Source: Proteromonas lacertae (taxonomy: Eukaryota; Sar; Bigyra; Opalinata; Proteromonadidae). Taken from it: a DNA stretch of 22,989 bases. Made by a program: the position numbers and the translations under genes. Location: the NCBI GenBank assembly GCA_002245135.1, contig NGBS01000908.1, positions 1 through 22,989 on the forward strand, given 5' to 3'. The notes beneath the pieces are model-generated. The model saw only the letters and a list, made by a program, of their open reading frames with translations. It was not told the DNA's origin and searched no databases. Positions 9,463 to 17,729 of the stretch are shown here, in pieces; within the stretch, counting starts at the first letter, position 1, and every line of letters starts with the position of its first letter.

Positions 9463-12417
9463 TTAAAAAACTGCCACCTCTTCATATTGAGGTACAAATT
9501 GAGGTACATTTGCAGTTACTATAAATTTTGAGCCATATTGTGGTGTTTGTTGACTATATTTTCTTGCTTTTTGTGGTATAACATGAAAAGTGTTATCGTA
9601 TGGATTAATATATTCATCACTAAACTTTTCAGTTTTTATAGAATCTGCCATTCTATTTAATCTTGTTTTCACTGAATTTATAATATTTTCTCTCACATTT
9701 TCTCTTCTTCTCATTCTATTAGTAGTTCTATTCATATCTAAATCTTTATTTACTGTACTACGTTCTATATTTTTTATTATTGCCTTACGTCTCTCTATAA
9801 ACTTCCTCACTTGATTATAAGTTAAGGTATTTGCATCAAAATTTGGATGTTCTTCTGGTCTATTACTGTGTTCATCATTATATTTTTTCAGATTATCAAA
9901 GTACTTGTTTATTCTTTTCAATTTATCGCTAATAGTTTCTTTATTTGGAGCAACCTTAATTTCATCTGATTGTGTTTCCTCCACGTTTGGTATAATACTA
10001 TTAGTTTGTTGTTGTTGTATTAATTCAGGATTGACTATATCTGTATTAACAGGAGCTGGTACAACTAAATCTAAAGTTGGTTCATTATATACTAAATCAT
10101 TTGTTATAGGATATTGCACTACTCCTAAATCATCATAAGATGGTTTATTTGCATTATTCATTACACTTGCTAATTGAGCAGCATATACTGATTTTTCTTC
10201 TTCCATTCGTTTTAATATTTGTTGCATGTTATTTTGATATGTTAAATCATTTCCTTTAAGAGCTTTGATTGCTTCATTCTTTATAAATTCTATTTCATTT
10301 TGTTGATTTTGTATAGTATTTCGTCCAGCTTCTAAAGTATTATTTAATTGTGCTTGCAATGTTTTATTTTGCTCTATACTTGTATTATATAGCTGCTGTT
10401 GTTCTTGTAATTGCTGCATATATTTATTCATTTCTACTTGAAGCTTCATTTGCATCTCCTCCAATTGTGCATTATCTTTTGCTTTAGTATTTTGTAATTC
10501 CTCTGATATAGCATCATAACTTTGTTTAAGACTAGCTAAATTCTTTTCAGCTTGTTCATGATTCATTTTTAGTGTCAATACTTCATTTTCTCTTAAAGCT
10601 AATTTTTCATTCACTGTATTGAATTGAATTAAATTTTGTTCTTTTTCTGTATTTATTTCATCAATTCTATTCCTTAATATTGCTAAATTTTGTTCCACTT
10701 CTTGTTTACTGAATGGATAATCTTCTTTATATGTAGTATAATCAGTTTCAATTTTTGATTTTATTTCTTTTAATGCATTTAATTCTTTATCTTTATCATT
10801 TAAACTTTGCACATATTGAGTTTTGAGACTTTCAGCATTGCTTAAAGCAAAATTTAATTGTTTAGTATTTTCTTTATTTGCATTTTTTAACTCCTCATTC
10901 TGATGTCTTAATTCTTTAATTTGTTTTTCATATAATTCTTTGAGGTCATGCAAATCTGTATTATTCTTATTCTCTTTTTGTGAAAGTGTTACTTTTAATT
11001 TTTCATATAAATCTTCTTTTATTTTTAATTGATACTTGTTTGTTTCAAATAGGTTTTTGATTTCTTCTTTGTCTAGTTTTAAACGATCAACCATATCTCT
11101 GTAAGATGTTCTTTCAGTAATTAAATTATCTCTCTCTGTTGTTATTGATTTTAATGCATTTTCTAATGCTATTTTTTCTTGTTTTGCTATATTTAATTGA
11201 CTTTCTTTAGCAATCAATTCAAGTTCCTTATCTTTTATTCTTTGTTTCATTTGAACAGATATAGCTCCGCTAGTAGGATCATTATCTTTTCTGAAATTAT
11301 TATATTCGTTATATAAATCATTAAATTCTTTTGCTTTTTTTCTTTCATTTGTTTTAGCAGCTTCTAAATCCATCTTTAAACTTTGTATTTCATTTTGATA
11401 ATTGGATATATCTGATTTCATTGTATTTATTTCATTTGCATATGCTGTGTTTTGAGTAGATAATGTATTAACTTGTAATCCTAAATCTTGTTTTTCTTTA
11501 TCTAAATCACTTACCCTAGATTGATAATTTACATTTTCTTGTTGCAAATCAAGTATATCATTTTGATATTTAATGTTTTGATTATTTAAATTTGTTACAG
11601 CAGTTTGTAGATCATTTATTTTTTTCTGTAATGCTATTTCTGCTGTTTCATATTGACCTAATTTAGTTGCAGCTAAATCATATTTTAATTTTGCTGCCTG
11701 TAAATCACTTGTAACTTGATCTGCTTTTGATTTATTTGCTTTTATCATTTTTTCATAAAATTCTCGTTGTTCTACACTATTTTTATTTACTCGATTAAAT
11801 TCAGCTATTTTATCTGCCACTTCTTTCTTTAAATTATTTACATTAGCATTTGCTAGTCTTAATTCATTTTCTAAATTGTCTACTTTTTTTCTATACTGTT
11901 CCGCTTTACCAGAATATTTAGCTAATTGGTTTTTTAATTTATTCATTTCAACAGATGAACTCGAAGGTATACTACTTACTGCTGGTGGAGGTGGTGGTGG
12001 AGGAGGAGGTGAACCTCTAGGCGAACCAGGTGGAGATGGAGGTGGTGAAGAAGATGATGGATTAAAGCCAGGTATACGTCCTCTTGAAAATAATACTTTA
12101 TTAGATGATGATGCTGAATTAACAGGTATAGCACCAGGTAATGATACAGCACTCATACCATCATCTGATGGACCTCCCATACCTGGTATTGCAGACATAG
12201 AACCACTAAAACCTGATGGCAATGCAAATCCACTTAAATCTGATGCACCAGGACCGCTACTGCTACCTGCAGGTGGAGGTGGTATGTAGGCACTTCTTCC
12301 TACTCCTACTCCTCCTCCCGGGGGTGGAGGTGGACCTGGGGGACGGAAGCTACTACCTGGTGCAGCACCTGGTGGTGGTGGTGGACCACGTGGACGAGGA
12401 GGTAATGGTGGAGGCAT
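9463..12417 (-). CDS. 984-residue polyproline / coiled-coil protein, candidate virion or cytoskeleton-interacting protein
   Basis: The N-terminal 150 residues are formin-FH1-like: PPPLPPRP, GPPPPPG, PPGPPPPPGGG, YIPPPP and a ten-proline run near residues 137-145, separated by Gly/Ser. Residues about 157-755 are one long heptad-patterned coiled coil rich in Asn, Gln, Lys and Glu. The last 200 residues are mixed, with Pro-rich and Arg-rich parts (RTTNRMRRRENVREN), ending in YEEVAVF. Residues 77-81 (IPGMG) fit the adenain type-2 cleavage consensus (M/I/L)xGx-G, in the flexible linker where a protease could act. It starts 28 bases after the stop of the 175-residue gene, so the two may share a transcript. 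It looks whole. No homologue is recognised; profilin, SH3 or EVH1 binding by the proline tracts is inference. Confidence 0.75.
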   Translation of the reverse strand: MPPPLPPRPRGPPPPPGAAPGSSFRPPGPPPPPGGGVGVGRSAYIPPPPAGSSSGPGASDLSGFALPSGFSGSMSAIPGMGGPSDDGMSAVSLPGAIPVNSASSSNKVLFSRGRIPGFNPSSSSPPPSPPGSPRGSPPPPPPPPPAVSSIPSSSSVEMNKLKNQLAKYSGKAEQYRKKVDNLENELRLANANVNNLKKEVADKIAEFNRVNKNSVEQREFYEKMIKANKSKADQVTSDLQAAKLKYDLAATKLGQYETAEIALQKKINDLQTAVTNLNNQNIKYQNDILDLQQENVNYQSRVSDLDKEKQDLGLQVNTLSTQNTAYANEINTMKSDISNYQNEIQSLKMDLEAAKTNERKKAKEFNDLYNEYNNFRKDNDPTSGAISVQMKQRIKDKELELIAKESQLNIAKQEKIALENALKSITTERDNLITERTSYRDMVDRLKLDKEEIKNLFETNKYQLKIKEDLYEKLKVTLSQKENKNNTDLHDLKELYEKQIKELRHQNEELKNANKENTKQLNFALSNAESLKTQYVQSLNDKDKELNALKEIKSKIETDYTTYKEDYPFSKQEVEQNLAILRNRIDEINTEKEQNLIQFNTVNEKLALRENEVLTLKMNHEQAEKNLASLKQSYDAISEELQNTKAKDNAQLEEMQMKLQVEMNKYMQQLQEQQQLYNTSIEQNKTLQAQLNNTLEAGRNTIQNQQNEIEFIKNEAIKALKGNDLTYQNNMQQILKRMEEEKSVYAAQLASVMNNANKPSYDDLGVVQYPITNDLVYNEPTLDLVVPAPVNTDIVNPELIQQQQTNSIIPNVEETQSDEIKVAPNKETISDKLKRINKYFDNLKKYNDEHSNRPEEHPNFDANTLTYNQVRKFIERRKAIIKNIERSTVNKDLDMNRTTNRMRRRENVRENIINSVKTRLNRMADSIKTEKFSDEYINPYDNTFHVIPQKARKYSQQTPQYGSKFIVTANVPQFVPQYEEVAVF

Positions 12418-12445
12418 AGCTCCTCTTCTACTACTATTATATATG

Positions 12446-12973
12446 TTAGAGATGCCTCCGTTTAGCTAATTCATTTGCAATAGCTACTGCTAAATCACCA
12501 TTTGTACTACCTCCTCCACCAGGTATAGAAGGCATAACGTTTTTGATATAAGCTAAGTTATCACTTACACTTTTATAACTATCATAAGGTAATGACTTTA
12601 ACAGTGCTGATTGAACTGGTCCAAAAAATGCATCTCTGTTTTTAGCTGTAATTTGACCAGTTTTTAATGCATCATAATAACTTTGTAATGCTAACTTCTT
12701 TTCTTTGGATAATGATTTATCTGCTAACAAAATTGGAAGCATTTTCAAATCATTTTGCGTTGCTACTTGATCCATATTGAAACTACTATAAGCTGCTTCT
12801 CTCATTTTATTTCGCATAACACTTTCTTCATCAACTCTAACACCTACTGATTTGCTTATTTTCTTTTTTAAAGCTTTGTTAAAACGATTTACTTTAGCTC
12901 TTCTTTTAATACGTTTTAATAACTGTTTTGTTAAAACATTTTTTATGTTCTTTTTATTTTTTGGTTTTGACAT
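12446..12973 (-). CDS. Basic 175-residue late protein with adenain-type site
   Basis: Residues 1-42 are extremely basic (KKNIKNVLTKQLLKRIKRRA...), suited to nucleic-acid contact. The middle (50-145) is helical without a recognised fold. Near the C terminus IPGGGG (residues 150-155) matches the adenain type-1 consensus (M/I/L)xGG-x. Cleavage there would release a tail of about 22 residues that is helix-like (LAVAIANELAKRR), reminiscent in size of adenovirus precursor tails. It lies between the 984-residue gene and the 154-residue gene on the minus strand. A leader motif is at 13009..13020. It looks whole. Function unknown; a virion core role is inferred from basicity, cleavage site and position. 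Confidence 0.65.
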   Translation of the reverse strand: MSKPKNKKNIKNVLTKQLLKRIKRRAKVNRFNKALKKKISKSVGVRVDEESVMRNKMREAAYSSFNMDQVATQNDLKMLPILLADKSLSKEKKLALQSYYDALKTGQITAKNRDAFFGPVQSALLKSLPYDSYKSVSDNLAYIKNVMPSIPGGGGSTNGDLAVAIANELAKRRHL

Positions 12974-13008
12974 AATATAATAACAAAAATAAATATATTG
13001 AAATATAT

Positions 13009-13020
13009 AAAGAATTTAAT
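13009..13020 (-). promoter_or_regulatory. ATTAAATTCTTT leader motif
   Basis: On the minus strand the order is TTCATTAAATTCTTTATATATTT, about 36 bases before the ATG at 12973. It combines the shared ATAAATTCTT-like word with a TATATA box-like run. Confidence 0.45.
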
Positions 13021-13035
13021 GAATATAAATTTTAA

Positions 13036-13500
13036 TTAAAAATAAACTGGCATCACAGCATTGTCACCAGGCATAGGTGCATCTGGTGGAGGTATTTTTA
13101 AACCACTACCATTACTTTGTTTTGTTTGTGCAAATGGATCACTATCACCTGGTAACCTAATTGATTTTGATTTTTGTGTTTGTTGTTGTTGTTGTTGTTG
13201 CTCTAAATAAATATTATCTGATTCTTGTTTGTTTTTTAACTTATTCATTCTTGCTTCCCTTGCTTTGGCTAGATTTTCAGCTCTTTTCTTTCTTGTCTCT
13301 TCGCTTAATTTAGAATTAGATGATGGAGTAGCTCTATCATTACTATGATTTAAGTTATATAACAATTCTGCAATTTGTCTATCAGTTTTACTCATATCTC
13401 TAGCTAATGGAGTATCATAGCCATAATAATCATCATCAGAAGATGAGGATGAATCATCATAGTAATCTCTAGTGTATCTGCTATAACGATTGTTATACAT
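13036..13500 (-). CDS. Ser/Asp- and Gln-rich small protein, unrecognised
   Basis: The ATG at 13500 is preferred over an in-frame upstream ATG at 13530, because the shared leader motif (13531..13541) lies directly against the upstream one and would leave no leader. The 154-residue product begins MYNNRYSRYTRDYYDD, then has a Ser/Asp run (SSSSSDDDYYGYD), a basic helical middle (ETRKKRAENLAKAREARMNKLKN), a polyglutamine tract of about ten and a Pro-rich end. It is probably largely disordered. Within the late minus-strand cluster between the basic 175-residue protein and the core-like protein it may be a virion scaffold or tegument-like component; this is inference from position only. It looks whole. 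Confidence 0.6.
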   Translation of the reverse strand: MYNNRYSRYTRDYYDDSSSSSDDDYYGYDTPLARDMSKTDRQIAELLYNLNHSNDRATPSSNSKLSEETRKKRAENLAKAREARMNKLKNKQESDNIYLEQQQQQQQTQKSKSIRLPGDSDPFAQTKQSNGSGLKIPPPDAPMPGDNAVMPVYF

Positions 13501-13530
13501 TATGTTATTATTAAATATATAAAAAAACAA

Positions 13531-13541
13531 TAAGAATTTAT
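13531..13541 (-). promoter_or_regulatory. ATAAATTCTTA leader motif
   Basis: On the minus strand TTCATTTGATAAATTCTTA precedes a T-run and TATATTTAATAATAAC before the ATG at 13500. The nineteen-base string TTCATTTGATAAATTCTTA is identical to the one before the core-like gene at 14356..14374, so this is a duplicated promoter block rather than chance AT-rich sequence. Confidence 0.55.
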
Positions 13542-13570
13542 CAAATGAATAATAAAATCAATAACAAAGT

Positions 13571-14320
13571 TTATGTTGTTAACTTGTAAGCTAAAAAGCT
13601 TTGTAAACTGTTTTGTGGATTGTATAAACCTCTATGGTTAAATCCACAAGGTTTAGCTAAACCATTTAAAATAGGCCTATTGCTAGGAGGTTTAGTGATA
13701 GCTATACTATGTATTCTCTTAGCACCACCATTCATTGCTAATTTTAGTCCACCATTTTGTCTAAGTCTTAAGCCACCCCTATGTCTTCTTCTACGTTTAC
13801 CATAACCATAGTTACTAGCAGTGGAACTAATGTTATTTGCTATGTTACCTATTTTATTAAAACCTAATTTTGTTGCAATGTCACCTACTTTACCTGATAT
13901 ATTACTAATATATTTCTTATCTTTTAAAGTGTTATTTATTTCTTTAGCTTTCTCAATACCTCTTGTAATATTGTCTTTTGTGGCTATTTTTCTTATTTTA
14001 TTCCATCCTTTCTTAAACAAACTACCTAAACCAGCTCCCTTCCGTTTTCTAGTATGAAATGAAACAACTTTACCAGATTTTGTCCTAAACTTAACAGTTC
14101 CACCACCAGTCATAGATGAAGTATCACCTAAGAATCTACCATCAGGTGTAAATTGTGACATTCTAGTAACTCTATGTCTTGCAACCCTACCTCTACGTCT
14201 TCTCTTACCATATCCCATATTCTCTATACTGCTGCTGATAACTGGTCCAGCAAAAGGTATTAAGCTAGCTGCACCTGATAGAATTTTAGATTTTTTTAAC
14301 CAATCTTTAAACTTACCCAT
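13571..14320 (-). CDS. Adenoviral core / pVI-like polyprotein candidate with repeated GYGKRRRR and adenain sites
   Basis: The 249-residue product starts with an amphipathic, membrane-active-looking helix (KFKDWLKKSKILSGAASLI). It then has MGYGKRRRRGR (35-45), repeated as YGYGKRRRRHR (171-181), and a second amphipathic basic helix (LFKKGWNKIRKIA, 101-113). Two sites fit the adenain consensus: MTGG-G (70-74) and MNGG-A (196-200), each just after or before an Arg-rich block. Adenoviruses and adintoviruses encode small arginine-rich core proteins (VII, X/mu) and a membrane-lytic protein VI that are cut by adenain at such sites, so this gene may combine both roles. It diverges from the protease gene over a 92-base promoter. 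It looks whole. Homology is not proven. Confidence 0.7.
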   Translation of the reverse strand: MGKFKDWLKKSKILSGAASLIPFAGPVISSSIENMGYGKRRRRGRVARHRVTRMSQFTPDGRFLGDTSSMTGGGTVKFRTKSGKVVSFHTRKRKGAGLGSLFKKGWNKIRKIATKDNITRGIEKAKEINNTLKDKKYISNISGKVGDIATKLGFNKIGNIANNISSTASNYGYGKRRRRHRGGLRLRQNGGLKLAMNGGAKRIHSIAITKPPSNRPILNGLAKPCGFNHRGLYNPQNSLQSFLAYKLTT

Positions 14321-14355
14321 TAATTAAATAACATATAAAAATATATTAAAAACGT

Positions 14356-14395
14356 TAAGAATTTATCAAATGAATTGATATTCAATAAATTCTTA
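14356..14395. promoter_or_regulatory. Divergent promoter with 11-base inverted repeat of the ATAAATTCTTA motif
   Basis: TAAGAATTTAT at 14356-14366 and its exact reverse complement ATAAATTCTTA at 14385-14395 flank an 18-base centre. The left arm points toward the core-like gene (ATG at 14320) and the right arm toward the protease (ATG at 14413). One copy per direction, each followed by AT-rich TATA-like sequence, is what a paired late promoter would look like. Confidence 0.6.
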
Positions 14396-14412
14396 TAGTT
14401 ATTAAATATATA

Positions 14413-14973
14413 ATGTTTAAAAGATATATCACAAATGATTATATAGGTACAGGTGATTTACATAAAGAAGATGCACTCTCAAATTTTGATATTGAAAAGA
14501 TCATTAAAAAAATGTTTCCTAGACTACTAAAATATTTTAAAGGTGTTATACTATGGGATGAACTTAGCAAAATAGGTCAACTATGTAAAAATGAAAATGT
14601 TTGGTGTGTTATACTTTGTACTAATACAACTAAAGATCCTGTAAGTAAAATAGGTCATTGGGTTAGTTTATGTGTTAACAATAATACTAGGAGGATAATG
14701 TACTATGATAGTTTTGGAGATAAACCTAAACAAATAACAAAGTTTTATAAAGATTTAACAAAATTAAAAAAATATCCTAATGATGAATATAAGATTAAAA
14801 TAAATAGAGTTAAAAATCAAAGAGTTGATAGTGTAAGATGTGGTTATCATGCAATTTTGTTTTTAGTTGATATCATAGTAAATAACAAATCGTTTGTGCA
14901 AGCAACAAATTTTAATTCATTAAAAGGAGAAAAAAGAGCTAAAATGTTAGAAACAAAATTTAAAACTATATAA
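14413..14973 (+). CDS. PRO: Adenain-like cysteine maturation protease
   Basis: The 186-residue product has the C5/Ulp1-type catalytic set in order: H82 in GHWVSLCV, D99 in MYYDSFGDKP, Q136 in VKNQRVDSV (oxyanion hole) and C143 in RCGYHAILFL. The N-terminal TGDLHKEDALSNFDIEKIIKK segment matches the region preceding the core in Polinton and adenoviral proteases, and the length is close to adenain (about 200 residues). It is expected to trim capsid and core precursors during virion maturation. Consensus sites in the products of 9463..12417, 12446..12973, 13571..14320 and 14966..17650 support this. Its stop codon overlaps the 3' end of the opposing 894-residue gene. It looks whole. Confidence 0.93.
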   Translation: MFKRYITNDYIGTGDLHKEDALSNFDIEKIIKKMFPRLLKYFKGVILWDELSKIGQLCKNENVWCVILCTNTTKDPVSKIGHWVSLCVNNNTRRIMYYDSFGDKPKQITKFYKDLTKLKKYPNDEYKIKINRVKNQRVDSVRCGYHAILFLVDIIVNNKSFVQATNFNSLKGEKRAKMLETKFKTI

Positions 14974-17650
14974 TTTTTATTCTTTTTCTTTTATTATTGT
15001 GTGTAAACAATTTGGTATACAATTTTACTAATGATTGTGTCTTTCTTCTACGCTTTTTACCTAAACCTTGTATTCTACGCTTAGCTGTTTCTCTATCATC
15101 AATAGCTCTTTGATTAATACTATCTCGATTTGCATTTCTCATATAATCATCAATTTTTAAATAATTATTTTCATCTTTATCATCTAATCTTGCATCTTTT
15201 AATACATAAATATTATCTTTCAAAGATACTGGTACTATCAATTCTACTGTATCTCCTATCTTAACAAAGAATGGATAGTTATAGAATTTGTGAATTCCAT
15301 CACCTGGTATATCGCATGACATATAATCAAACATTGGATCACTTATTACATACCATGCTCTATCACTTTCTTGAGATACTATTACTTTGATTTGTTTACA
15401 TTTGATTTTTTTATCGTTAGGCCAATTTTTATCATAATCCATACCTATTAATACTTTTATGTTTTTATTTTCCTCTTCATCATCTGATAGAATATTAATA
15501 CATGGATTATATATGTATATTTCCTGCTTAGCTTGTCTTTCATTAAATGCCGTTCCTCGATGATTCTTTAACCAATATTCTAATAAACCAGTATATGAAT
15601 ATATATTTCTATTGTAATCATATCCATAAAACATCATATTGATACTACTGTAATTTTGAGGTATATCATTTACTTCAGTTGCATTATATGTAGATCTAGG
15701 TAATAAAGGTAAATTGATGTTTTCTTCTCTAACCCAATCAGTAAAGAACATATAACTCTTATTTGAATTTTCATCTACAAATGTACAAGGTGGATTATGA
15801 TTATGTATAAATGCATCAATTGAATAGATTTTACCATTATTTGTTAATAATTGTGTATAAAACTCTTGTATTATCTTAGTTACACCTATTTTTGCTCCAT
15901 TTTCTCTAGTAGCTAAAAATCTATGTGATTTATTAAAGTCTCTATTTGGATTTGGTATAGCATTAAGCAAATCATCTGATACTAAAAATGAAAATCTATC
16001 AGATGGTATAAGATGATGAGGATTAAATTGATTATTTAAACTAATTACATTAGATCTAGATACATTTGATACAGGAGGAGGTGGAGGTGGTTGTTGAATA
16101 GTTCTTGCTGGTATAGGTCTTGGTGGCAAAGGAGGAGGTGGTATTTGATTACTCATATCACCAAGATCATAAGTGTCTGAATCTTCTTCAGTATCACTAC
16201 TTGATGGATTATTATCATTATCTTCACTATCACTATTTGCAGGTGATGCATTATAAAATGCATTGACATTTCTATCAATCAAATCTGCAGTAATTGATGG
16301 ATGAGCAGGAGGATAATTAGCTGGTGCAACATATCTCCAATTTCTATGATCTGCAACATTCATTCCAACATAAGCTGGAACTGATCTTCTATGTTTAATT
16401 TGACGGTTAAGTTGCGTATCTAAAGCTCTATTCATTCTAAAAGTTATAGGATTAGCAAATATATTTGTATTGATTTGTCCTTGTGGTACATGAGCTTCTG
16501 ATAATATTTTTTGTATAGTTGCTAAATAGTTATATCTATATCCAGTTCTATTATCACCATCTGGTAATCCCATAAAATTTCTTCTATCAGGATGATATGG
16601 TAAAGTATATTCATTATCATTTTGATAATCTCCACTTAACTTATCTTTTAATATTGGTATGTAATATAAAGCTAATATATACAAATCAGTTACACAGTTG
16701 TATATGATTAACGCAATTGAATAAGCTGTTTCTTCTTTTTGATTTGTTAAATACCAAAATTTAGTTCTCATTAAACGACCTATATAAAACTTTAACTTAT
16801 CTTTCAGAGAATCACAAAAGCTAATTATATCATAATTTGCATTGTTATTATTATTTACATTATTATCATTGCTATTATTTCCATTGTTGTTATTATTGTT
16901 ATTATCATTACTTCCATTGTCTGCATTTACTAATACTCCTCTTACCATATTATCATGTCTATTTTGTATAACATTTTCCGCTCTTATTTCAGCTGCACTA
17001 TTATAATGTTCATTATTCATTATGTTAAAATCATTTTCTGGTTCTGGATGTCTTTCATCAATTTCATAATGAGTTTTTTTAATTCTTCTATTTTCTAGTT
17101 GTGTAACACCTATTCTCTCTTTTGGGTGTAAAACAACAAATGGATTTCTTTGTAATATAAAATCAGATGCCATACACAATTTATCAATACCATCTGCTAT
17201 ACGAGTTTTAAATATGCCACATTCTCTTGCATTAGCAGAGTTTTCATTTCCTGTTAATTTTGGATTATAAGCTTCTAATGGTTTACCATGCGCAAAAGGA
17301 CCTGTTACAAATAAATTCTTACACCAATTAAACATTTTCATATGTTCATCATATAAATTATATATTCTATTAAACTCATGATTTGGCCAACCTATTGGAA
17401 TAAGTCTATATTGAATAATTAATGCTTTGTTAAATCTTTTCACTTCTTGATCCACATAATTATTTAAATCATCTTCACTTATATTTTGAAATGGTATGAC
17501 TTGATTCCTTCTATGTCTTCTTCTATGTCTTATTCTGCTCATATCAATAGGTACATTGTCTTCATTTTCTTCATCTTCATATTCATCATCATCTGTGGGT
17601 CCATCTTCTTCATCATCATTTGAATTGTTAACTTGAGGTTGCGGTTGCAT
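14966..17650 (-). CDS. 894-residue unrecognised late protein with polyproline linker and adenain-type C-terminal site
   Basis: Regions in order: acidic N terminus (residues 1-36), Arg/His-rich block RIRHRRRHRRN (39-49), a helical domain with well-spaced aromatic residues (about 55-240), an Asn-rich linker (245-268), a second domain (about 270-470), an acidic Ser/Asp stretch, two polyproline tracts (about 502-528), a C-terminal beta-rich domain (about 545-850) and a strongly basic end. IQGLG followed by KKRRRK fits the adenain consensus (M/I/L)xGx-G; cutting there would free a basic peptide of 31 residues. The gene starts back-to-back with the penton gene and ends overlapping the protease by 8 bases. 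No family is recognised. A structural or DNA-associated virion role is inferred. It looks whole. Confidence 0.7.
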   Translation of the reverse strand: MQPQPQVNNSNDDEEDGPTDDDEYEDEENEDNVPIDMSRIRHRRRHRRNQVIPFQNISEDDLNNYVDQEVKRFNKALIIQYRLIPIGWPNHEFNRIYNLYDEHMKMFNWCKNLFVTGPFAHGKPLEAYNPKLTGNENSANARECGIFKTRIADGIDKLCMASDFILQRNPFVVLHPKERIGVTQLENRRIKKTHYEIDERHPEPENDFNIMNNEHYNSAAEIRAENVIQNRHDNMVRGVLVNADNGSNDNNNNNNNGNNSNDNNVNNNNNANYDIISFCDSLKDKLKFYIGRLMRTKFWYLTNQKEETAYSIALIIYNCVTDLYILALYYIPILKDKLSGDYQNDNEYTLPYHPDRRNFMGLPDGDNRTGYRYNYLATIQKILSEAHVPQGQINTNIFANPITFRMNRALDTQLNRQIKHRRSVPAYVGMNVADHRNWRYVAPANYPPAHPSITADLIDRNVNAFYNASPANSDSEDNDNNPSSSDTEEDSDTYDLGDMSNQIPPPPLPPRPIPARTIQQPPPPPPVSNVSRSNVISLNNQFNPHHLIPSDRFSFLVSDDLLNAIPNPNRDFNKSHRFLATRENGAKIGVTKIIQEFYTQLLTNNGKIYSIDAFIHNHNPPCTFVDENSNKSYMFFTDWVREENINLPLLPRSTYNATEVNDIPQNYSSINMMFYGYDYNRNIYSYTGLLEYWLKNHRGTAFNERQAKQEIYIYNPCINILSDDEEENKNIKVLIGMDYDKNWPNDKKIKCKQIKVIVSQESDRAWYVISDPMFDYMSCDIPGDGIHKFYNYPFFVKIGDTVELIVPVSLKDNIYVLKDARLDDKDENNYLKIDDYMRNANRDSINQRAIDDRETAKRRIQGLGKKRRRKTQSLVKLYTKLFTHNNKRKRIKII

Positions 17651-17672
17651 ATATATATAACAATATATAAAT

Positions 17673-17685
17673 TAAAGAATAATTC
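17673..17685 (-). promoter_or_regulatory. Divergent 894-residue / penton promoter motif
   Basis: On the minus strand GAATTATTCTTTA sits 23 bases before the ATG at 17650, followed by TATATATTG and TATATATAT. The 79-base gap to the penton ATG (17730) must also hold the plus-strand promoter, where TATTTTAATATTTCTCAAC is the only notable sequence. Confidence 0.35.
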
Positions 17686-17729
17686 AAATAAAATTATATT
17701 TTAATATTTCTCAACAATTATAAAACATA

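Noticed and set aside
11876-12419. Gly-rich plus-strand open frames
   Set aside because: They are antisense to the polyproline codons of the 984-residue gene; the coiled coil and proline tracts on the minus strand are far more protein-like.
13501-13530. Upstream in-frame ATG for the 154-residue gene
   Set aside because: The extension (FFYIFNNN) is translated leader, and the promoter-like motif abuts it without leaving a transcript leader.
13620-14057. Leu-rich plus-strand open frames
   Set aside because: Antisense shadows of the core-like gene, whose repeated motifs and protease sites support the minus strand.
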